A stretch of 64,000 nucleotides of DNA from an uncultured Bacteroidales bacterium (GTDB lineage: Bacteria > Bacteroidota > Bacteroidia > Bacteroidales > Porphyromonadaceae): NCBI GenBank assembly GCA_947290775.1, contig CAMYPM010000004.1, positions 30,143 to 94,142 of the forward strand, written 5' to 3'. Below are positions 58,547 through 64,000 of this stretch, in pieces. Every line of letters starts with the position of its first letter. Position 1 is the first letter of the stretch. Below the pieces are notes generated by a model that saw nothing but the letters and a program-made list of their open reading frames with translations, made no database searches and was not told where the DNA came from. The translations under genes were made by a program, and so were the position numbers.

Positions 58547-59425
58547 ATGATGATACTAAATTATATAGATTGGAATGTCAATCCTGAGATCTTCAACCTT
58601 TTTGGTCGCGGAGTGCGTTGGTATGGATTACTTTTCGGTACCGGCTTACTTGTTTTTGCTCCATGGATAGCATGGCGCATGTGGAAGCATGAGGGGTTGA
58701 ATGAAAAATGGTTCGATACACTTTATTGGACAGTCGTGATCTCCGCTATTGTAGGTGCTCGCTTAGGGCACTGCTTATTCTACGATCCTGCTTATTATCT
58801 ATCGGATCCAGTGGAGATACTAAAAGTGTGGGAAGGTGGATTTGCTTCTCATGGAGGAACAATAGGGATAATCTTGGGAGTCTGGTGGTTCTCTCGAAAG
58901 GTCTCTAAAAAGCCCATTGTGTGGACTTTAGACAGGGTGGCTGTACCGACTGGGCTTGCTGCAGCTATGATTCGCATGGGAAACCTGATGAATAGTGAGA
59001 TATTTGGAAGATCAACTACTTTGCCTTGGGGTTTTAAGTTTCATAGAAGTCGTGAGTGGGTGCAGCTTTGCCAGCAGGAAGGATATGAAGTGGCTTGTCA
59101 TCCTACAGCGATCTATGAGGCTCTTTGCTATTTACTCGTTTTTGGTATTTGTATGTGGCTCTACTGGAAACGTGATGCGGCACGGAGAAGACCGGGACTC
59201 ATTTTGGGTGTCTTTTTAACTGGGACTTTCTTGTCACGCTTCTTTGTCGAGATGCTAAAGTTAGTACAGGAGCCGTGGGAACTCAACATGGTAGCCAAAA
59301 TAGGATTGAACCAGGGACAAGTGCTTAGTATCCCATTTATGATCGTTGGAATTGTACTCATAATCTGGTCTCTCCGCAAGCCTGCCAAAGAAGTGCCTTC
59401 ATTGACACAAAAGCGCAGTCTTTAA
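58547..59425 (+). CDS. lgt: Prolipoprotein diacylglyceryl transferase
   Basis: Lgt moves diacylglycerol from phosphatidylglycerol to the lipobox cysteine of prolipoproteins in the inner membrane. The 292-residue protein has seven hydrophobic helices. [10 protein letters not shown] and the [11 protein letters not shown] loop hold the conserved His. The signature region [14 protein letters not shown] stands in place of the classical GRxGNxxNxE. The C-terminal part has RFFVEMLK. Met replaces Gly after the arginine, a mild departure. It is likely cotranscribed with ddh and the flavodiiron gene. Confidence 0.94.
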   Translation: MMILNYIDWNVNPEIFNLFGRGVRWYGLLFGTGLLVFAPWIAWRMWKHEGLNEKWFDTLYWTVVISAIVGARLGHCLFYDPAYYLSDPVEILKVWEGGFASHGGTIGIILGVWWFSRKVSKKPIVWTLDRVAVPTGLAAAMIRMGNLMNSEIFGRSTTLPWGFKFHRSREWVQLCQQEGYEVACHPTAIYEALCYLLVFGICMWLYWKRDAARRRPGLILGVFLTGTFLSRFFVEMLKLVQEPWELNMVAKIGLNQGQVLSIPFMIVGIVLIIWSLRKPAKEVPSLTQKRSL

Positions 59426-59456
59426 AGAAACAAGAGAATTTATAAGCATTAATAAT

Positions 59457-60665
59457 ATGTTACAGCAGATACAGATAACCGATTCAATTTACTATGTAGG
59501 AGTAAATGATCGTATCAAGGACCTTTTTGAAAGTCTTTGGACGCTTCCTTATGGGGTAAGCTATAATTCGTACCTGATCGTAGATGAAAAGGTCGCTTTA
59601 ATGGATTCTGTCGACTTGTGCTATTCAGAGCGTTTTCTGAGACAAATAGATGGTATTCTGCAGGGCCGTCCGGTGGATTATCTCATTGTGGATCACATGG
59701 AGCCTGATCATAGTGGTTCTATAGGAATGCTTAAGCGTAGGTATCCCAATATCCGAATTGTGGGGAATAAGAAGACCTTTGCTATGATGAACTCTTATTA
59801 CTCCACCATAGATGATAACCTCATTGAGGTAAGTGAGGGGGACACACTCTCATTGGGTAGGCATGAACTGACCTTCGTTATGGCTCCTATGGTGCATTGG
59901 CCTGAGGTAATGTTTACTTATGACAAGACTGATAAGGTGCTTTTCTCGGCAGATGCTTTTGGCACTTTTGGTACATTAGATGGAAATGTGCTGGATACCC
60001 AGTTGGATACAAAGCACTACTTCGAGGAAATGGAGCGTTATTACTCCTGCATTGTCGGTAAATATGGCAAGTTTGTGCAGAAGACCCTTGAGAAGGTAAA
60101 GAGCATGAATCTTGAAATAAAGGCAATCTGTCCTTTACACGGACCTGTATGGACGGACGAAGCTGCACGTGCAATAGCTATATACGATAAACTGAGTCGC
60201 TATGAGGCTGAGAAGGGTGCTGTGGTACTCTATGGCTCTATGTATGGAAATACGGCTGCTTTGGCTGATACTATCGCCAGAGGTATTGGGAGCAAGGGTA
60301 TCAAGCATGTGGTTACTTACGATGTGTCTCGTGGCAATCCTTCTCTTATTATTCGTGATGTATTTAAGTATAGGGCAGTGGTAGTAGGTAGTCCCACTTA
60401 TAGTAATGGGGTATTCCAGCCGATGGCCAATGTACTTGAGCTATTACGGGTGAGAGAGATCCCTGATAGATTATTTAGCGTATTTGGAAGTTGCTCATGG
60501 GCAGGGCAAGCAGTTAAGAAAATGACTCCCTTTGCAGAGGAAATGAAATGGGAATTGGTGGGCGAACCTCTTGAGCAGAAAGGCTCTCCCGACGATGCTG
60601 ACTTAGAGCGTGCCTATGCCCTCGGCATGCAGATTGGCGATCGATTAAACGAGCTGTATCGGTAA
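59457..60665 (+). CDS. FprA-type flavodiiron protein (O2/NO reductase)
   Basis: Flavodiiron proteins reduce oxygen or nitric oxide, protecting anaerobes. The 402-residue protein has a beta-lactamase-like domain with the diiron ligands His80, Glu82, Asp84 and His85 (DHMEPDHSGS), plus the further ligands in MVHWPEVM, SADAFG and CPLHGPVW. A C-terminal flavodoxin domain starts with VVLYGSMYGNTAALAD. No rubredoxin domain is fused. It is the third gene after ddh and lgt, 31 bp after lgt. Confidence 0.95.
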   Translation: MLQQIQITDSIYYVGVNDRIKDLFESLWTLPYGVSYNSYLIVDEKVALMDSVDLCYSERFLRQIDGILQGRPVDYLIVDHMEPDHSGSIGMLKRRYPNIRIVGNKKTFAMMNSYYSTIDDNLIEVSEGDTLSLGRHELTFVMAPMVHWPEVMFTYDKTDKVLFSADAFGTFGTLDGNVLDTQLDTKHYFEEMERYYSCIVGKYGKFVQKTLEKVKSMNLEIKAICPLHGPVWTDEAARAIAIYDKLSRYEAEKGAVVLYGSMYGNTAALADTIARGIGSKGIKHVVTYDVSRGNPSLIIRDVFKYRAVVVGSPTYSNGVFQPMANVLELLRVREIPDRLFSVFGSCSWAGQAVKKMTPFAEEMKWELVGEPLEQKGSPDDADLERAYALGMQIGDRLNELYR

Positions 60666-60692
60666 CTCCGAATTAGCTCTTCAACTGTAGCG

Positions 60693-60735
60693 AGCCCTCA
60701 AACGCAATGACAGAAGCGTTTGGGGGCTTTTGTTT
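60693..60735 (+). terminator. Terminator after the flavodiiron gene
   Basis: AGCCCTCAAACGC pairs with GCGTTTGGGGGCT (one T-G wobble) around a 10-nt loop, followed by TTTGTTTATCT. Confidence 0.85.
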
Positions 60736-60773
60736 ATCTGTTTGCTAGGCAACTAGATAGGGGGTCCATTTTT

Positions 60774-60877
60774 CATCTGAATCTTTTGCTGAAAACATCT
60801 ATAACTTTCGAATAAAAGATCAGAACCTTTCAAACGAGATATCTATACCTTTTGAATGCCCTGGCACAATACTTCAT
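60774..60877 (-). repeat. 22-bp-period intergenic array E with ATGAAGTATT box
   Basis: Four 22-bp units lie at 60774-60795, 60796-60817, 60818-60839 and 60840-60861. The box ATGAAGTATT is on the minus strand at 60877-60868, upstream of the first unit in that orientation. Minus-strand cores alternate GGTATAGATA, GGTTCTGATC, GTTATAGATG, GATTCAGATG. Positions 60792-60837 are an inverted 46-base identity with array D. The array lies between two convergent genes' terminators. Confidence 0.9.
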
Positions 60878-60905
60878 TTAACATGAAACCGGAAAGGGCA
60901 TAAAC

Positions 60906-60941
60906 TAAAAAAGGGGGAGCTGCCGTGGACAGCTACCCCCC
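60906..60941 (-). terminator. Terminator of the second leucine-rich-repeat gene
   Basis: On the minus strand GGGGG-AGCTG pairs with CAGCT-CCCCC around TCCACGG, with a small bulge, followed by six T. It lies 40 bp after the stop codon. Confidence 0.85.
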
Positions 60942-60980
60942 TTCTTAAGCGAGATCTCCTCTGAGAAACTCAGGCGTACA

Positions 60981-62708
60981 TCAATGCCTAATGGTTAGCA
61001 AAGAAATACATTTCTGCCCCGCTGCATCGGTAAATAGCAAAGGATAGTTTCCCTCAGCAAGTGCAGTTACTTTTAGCTGGACGCGACCATCCGAATCTGT
61101 CAATACACGCTGCAACAAAGTGCCTTCTATACTGAAGAGGAGCACCTCCGTATGCGGTGCTGCTCCGGTAAGTTGTGTTTGTTCCTTTGCCGGGTTGGGG
61201 TACAAATGAGTAGCTTCAGCAGCTATTTCCTCGGCTTGAGTCTTTTTAGCAAAAAAAGCCTTTAACAGCACCTTACTCTTTACCACAAAACGCTTGCTTT
61301 GGGTAATATCTTCATCATTTGCTGCCATTCTTGCTAACTCATAACCTGCATCCGGAGTAACCTCTACCTTTATTTCAGTACCATACGGCACAGCATCAAG
61401 ATGGTCAGCACCCACGAGTTTTACGCTTCCATTAACGGTCTCTTGCAAGGTCACTACATAGGTCAATACATTATCTGTACAATTGCCATCGCGACCGGCA
61501 TAGGCAGCAGACTCAGACGACCCGGGCTCTGTCACAGAGCAGACCTTCCAATTCCTATCTTTAATCAAGGCAACCACAAGCTTTGTTATGATATTTCCCT
61601 CCCCGGAGCAAGCTTCCTTTTCCTTGTTGGTAACCACATAAAGCGTACCTTTGAGACCACTCTTTTGGGGTAGTCCACCGGCAAGCAACTCCATATTTCC
61701 ACAGCTTATTCGGTTATCTTCGCAAGAAATCTTCTTTAGCTGTGTACATTTGGATACATCTAAGGCGGTTAATTCATTGGAATAGCAAACAAGATACGCC
61801 AACTTAGCGGCATGCGTCAGATCTAAAGAAGTGAGCTTATTCTGTGCACACTCAATGCGTACCAATTTTTCGCACGACGATACATCCAAGGCAGTTAGTT
61901 GATTATTATTCGCCCATACATGGGTCAACGCTGCACATTTAGTAATATTGAGCGAAGTCAACTGATTGCTTGCACACTTGAGTTGCTCTAAACGCTCGCT
62001 ATCGGAAAGATCCAAGGAGGTCAATTTATTTTCATCACAATTCAAATAGGTCATCTGATGCGTATTTGTCAATGTGAGCGTTTTGAGATTATTTCCGTGG
62101 CAAGCAAGCGTTTTGAGATTTGGACAGGAAGAGACATCCAAAGAGACCAGTTGGTTCCTCCAAACCTTTATATCGACAAGCGCCGGATTACCCGATAGAT
62201 CTATCGACGTTAACTTATTCTCGGAAGCAGAAAAATCCGTCAGCTTACTATTCTTGGAGAGGTCCACCGACTGCATTTTATTTTTGAAGATCTGCAACTT
62301 TTCCAAATTTACGTTCTTTGTTAGATCCAATGCGGTGAGCAAGTTCTCAGAGCAATAGAGCTGTGTCAGAGCGGGACAATGTGATACATCCACAGAGGTC
62401 AACTCATTTGCATGACAATCGAGATAAGTGATAACACCGGATAAAGTAACCGTCTGAGCAGAAAGCTCATAAGTTCGATATAATCCGTCCGCCTCTACTT
62501 TACCCACTAAACCGGTTGCGGTAACAGCTCCATCCGCAGTTATTGCAATGGTTATTTTTTGTCCTACCGGCTTGGCGGTGACAAGGGTTGCATAATCTGT
62601 CCCTGCACCTTGAGATGCTGCTTTTATCGTGATGCGGGTGCCTAACGCACATACTGATAGACCCCATACGGCTATCAAAAGCAGACGCTGTGTAATACTA
62701 CGTTTCAT
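60981..62708 (-). CDS. Leucine-rich-repeat surface protein with type IX sorting domain (paralogue 2)
   Basis: I choose ATG 62708 (MKRSITQRLLLIAVWGLS, a clean signal peptide; 575 residues) over the ATG at 62759 that would put 17 polar residues before it. The layout matches the plus-strand gene at 53854. It has a beta-rich start (RITIKAASQG), a dozen 21-residue repeats of the type LTSLDLSDSERLEQLKCAS, and a segment with VTLQETVNGSVKLVGADHLD. The end is a type A sorting domain with LYPNPAKEQTQLTG. Repeat number is higher than in paralogue 1. Likely secreted by the type IX system and surface bound; ligand unknown. Confidence 0.87.
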   Translation of the reverse strand: MKRSITQRLLLIAVWGLSVCALGTRITIKAASQGAGTDYATLVTAKPVGQKITIAITADGAVTATGLVGKVEADGLYRTYELSAQTVTLSGVITYLDCHANELTSVDVSHCPALTQLYCSENLLTALDLTKNVNLEKLQIFKNKMQSVDLSKNSKLTDFSASENKLTSIDLSGNPALVDIKVWRNQLVSLDVSSCPNLKTLACHGNNLKTLTLTNTHQMTYLNCDENKLTSLDLSDSERLEQLKCASNQLTSLNITKCAALTHVWANNNQLTALDVSSCEKLVRIECAQNKLTSLDLTHAAKLAYLVCYSNELTALDVSKCTQLKKISCEDNRISCGNMELLAGGLPQKSGLKGTLYVVTNKEKEACSGEGNIITKLVVALIKDRNWKVCSVTEPGSSESAAYAGRDGNCTDNVLTYVVTLQETVNGSVKLVGADHLDAVPYGTEIKVEVTPDAGYELARMAANDEDITQSKRFVVKSKVLLKAFFAKKTQAEEIAAEATHLYPNPAKEQTQLTGAAPHTEVLLFSIEGTLLQRVLTDSDGRVQLKVTALAEGNYPLLFTDAAGQKCISLLTIRH

Positions 62709-62759
62709 TATACTACAATATTGTTTGTTATACTTATCTTTGAATCTATTCATTGACAC

Positions 62760-63050
62760 CTATCAGCAAGAACAAATAGACTCTCTTACACTTTAGTACT
62801 CTAAAGGTACATAAGATTTCTCATAGGGTAAAATTCAAATCGACAATTTATAGTCTATAGGCTTACATTTAGCTTTTCTTTACGGATTGATTGAAATACT
62901 ACTTATAAAGTAAGTGCAACTCTCCTGAAAGCATTTCTCTTGTGAAATAAGCAGAAAGGCAATAGTGTCCTAAACGTTTTGCAGGATAAAGAGATAAGGG
63001 TAGGTTTGTAATTGAAAAGAAAGCACAGCTAGTGAAAGCTGTCACAAACC
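62760..63050. other. Gene-free stretch before the transposase remnant
   Basis: No gene, promoter match (only TACCTTTA at about 62809-62816) or clear terminal inverted repeat is recognised. Confidence 0.35.
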
Positions 63051-63051
63051 A

Positions 63052-63333
63052 CCCTTTTCAAAGGCAAACATAACACTATTCGCACAAGCAATCCGACTCA
63101 TACCTCGAGAATTCATCCAACGATTAGTCAAGAAGCATGACACAGACAAGTATGCAAAGGGCTTTAACTCGTGGAGCCATTTGGTGACTATGATCTTCAG
63201 CCAATTCTCGGGTAGCGTGTCCCTACGTCAAATCTCAGAAGGGCTACAATCAGCTACGGGTAATCTCAATCACTTAGGACTCTCACGAGCCCCCTCCAAG
63301 GCATTACCTTTAAGCGAAAGTGGATTTACTTGA
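63052..63333 (+). pseudogene. IS4-family transposase N-terminal remnant (DUF4372-type)
   Basis: Frame +1 from about 63079 reads FAQAIRLIPREFIQRLVKKH, then DTDKYAKGFNSWSHLVTMIF and SQFSGSVSLRQISEGLQSAT, ending GNLNHLGLSRAPSK. This matches the start of IS4-type transposases with a DUF4372 N-terminal domain. The first residues (FKGKHNT) are in another frame, so there is a frameshift near 63075. The frame ends at a TGA at 63331 shortly after SRAPSK, and the catalytic domain is missing. I could not identify inverted terminal repeats. It is a dead fragment. Confidence 0.8.
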
Positions 63334-63473
63334 TGTACCGGTTGTGATCCCGGAGTAGGAGGATAGTATTATATGGGGATGAAGGTTGATCAAATGGTTT
63401 TGGTTTACCTTTGGGCTTATTATTCCGACTTATTTTGGGTGTTGTGATTACATTATGGATATTTTTTGAAGAG

Positions 63474-63509
63474 GATATTATGGCAGAAAATGCTCTCTGC
63501 CATAATATC
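63474..63509. terminator. 14-bp perfect hairpin downstream of the BspA-like fragment
   Basis: GATATTATGGCAGA (63474-63487) and TCTGCCATAATATC (63496-63509) pair perfectly around 8 nt. It lies 29 bp beyond the stop of the minus-strand fragment. T-runs are weak on both sides, so it may be a Rho-type or processing structure. Confidence 0.6.
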
Positions 63510-63538
63510 ATTTGATTGTATTTATAAGTATTTTAATC

Positions 63539-63967
63539 TTATAAATCTTCCTCTACGATAGGAGAACATTTTTTCCATCCCTCTGCTTGTTCATATAGAT
63601 GTTTAGTGCCAATTGGAACAATTAACTTTTTATGGTAACCAAAATCAATGCGATGTTGATCGTTTCCACTATGGTCTCCACTAAAAATAGGAGGAACCAA
63701 GGCCTTACATACAACGCTCGTCAGACTAAGGCAAGCACTAAAAGCATAACTGCCAATCTCTTTTACCGAATTGGGGATGGTAATGCTCGTCAGACTATTG
63801 CATTCCTCAAAAGCCGAATTTCCAATACTTATTACCGAATTGGGGATGGTAATGCTCGTCAGACTTTGGCAATACGCAAAAGTTCTTTCTCCAATACTTG
63901 TTACCGAATTGGGAATGGTAATGCTCTTCAGGCTATTGCAACGGTCGTATTTACAACCGATTATTAC
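63539..63967 (-). pseudogene. BspA-like leucine-rich-repeat fragment without start codon
   Basis: The minus strand encodes three LRR_5 (BspA-type) repeats with [20 protein letters not shown], then [18 protein letters not shown] and [19 protein letters not shown] typical C-terminal cap follows with [20 protein letters not shown] and the end [11 protein letters not shown] (stop at 63539-63541). In the same frame a TGA lies at 63968-63970, and no ATG or GTG exists between it and the repeats. Sequence beyond the TGA is not repeat-like. The fragment is a truncated gene or one broken near 63970; the remainder may lie outside the window. Confidence 0.75.
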
Positions 63968-64000
63968 TCAATATTTTATAGATAATAAGTCAGAAATATG

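Noticed and set aside
63326..63511. 61-codon minus-strand ORF
   Set aside because: No family match, and it spans the 14-bp hairpin; more likely the 3' region of the BspA-like fragment.
63632..63985. 117-codon plus-strand ORF with [15 protein letters not shown] repeats
   Set aside because: It is the antisense of the BspA-like repeats; the minus strand gives recognised LRR_5 sequence.

Overview
The window comes from a member of the Bacteroidota, most likely Porphyromonas or a close relative. The signs are a tmRNA tag ending ENNYALAA, the Bacteroidetes -7 promoter motif TAnnTTTG upstream of many genes, weak use of Shine-Dalgarno sites, proteins with type IX secretion sorting tails, an Na+-NQR operon, meso-diaminopimelate dehydrogenase, a hybrid one-protein two-component regulator, and the uninterrupted str-S10-spc-alpha ribosomal cluster without tuf or adk.

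Layout. 1-4.4 kb: the 3' part of a membrane-anchored endonuclease/exonuclease/phosphatase protein, an EamA transporter and, convergent with it, a UvrD/PcrA helicase. 4.4-4.9 kb: tRNA-Asp, tRNA-Leu(CAG) and tRNA-Leu(GAG) on the minus strand. 5.3-8.5 kb: a hybrid sensor kinase/response regulator behind an elaborate upstream region. 8.6-27.4 kb, minus strand: rpsL-rpsG-fusA-rpsJ through rplQ, including secY, map, infA, rpoA and two small genes (rpmD, rpmJ). Two unusually long internal gaps (before rpsG and before rpsD) are candidate leader RNAs. 27.5-28.4 kb: ssrA plus two tRNA-Gln genes. 28.8-39.3 kb, minus strand: a tightly packed pyrG-yidC-purF-like-carA-carB-trmN6 operon for nucleotide precursors. 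40.2-44.7 kb: a three-gene glycogen/alpha-glucan operon (debranching enzyme, GT4 glycosyltransferase, GH57 amylase). 44.9-46.9 kb: an M3 oligopeptidase. 47.3-53.3 kb, minus strand: nqrABCDEF. 53.8-62.7 kb: two paralogous leucine-rich-repeat proteins with type IX sorting domains on opposite strands. They enclose a surface-type lipoprotein, ddh, lgt and a flavodiiron protein. 62.7-64 kb: decayed DNA with an IS4-type transposase remnant and a startless BspA-like leucine-rich-repeat fragment.

The most interesting structure is not a gene. Five intergenic sites (5.2, 28.7, 47.0, 53.5 and 60.8 kb) carry short arrays of diverged tandem units with an exact 22-bp period. At two sites the units alternate between a TATAGAT and a TTCTGAT-type core. 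Three of the five arrays are preceded by the same ATGAAGTATT box. Two arrays, 7.3 kb apart, share 46 identical bases in inverted orientation. This looks like a dispersed intergenic element family of unknown function. The array signal, the repeated palindromic boxes upstream of the hybrid regulator, and the two ribosomal gaps are the observations most worth following up.
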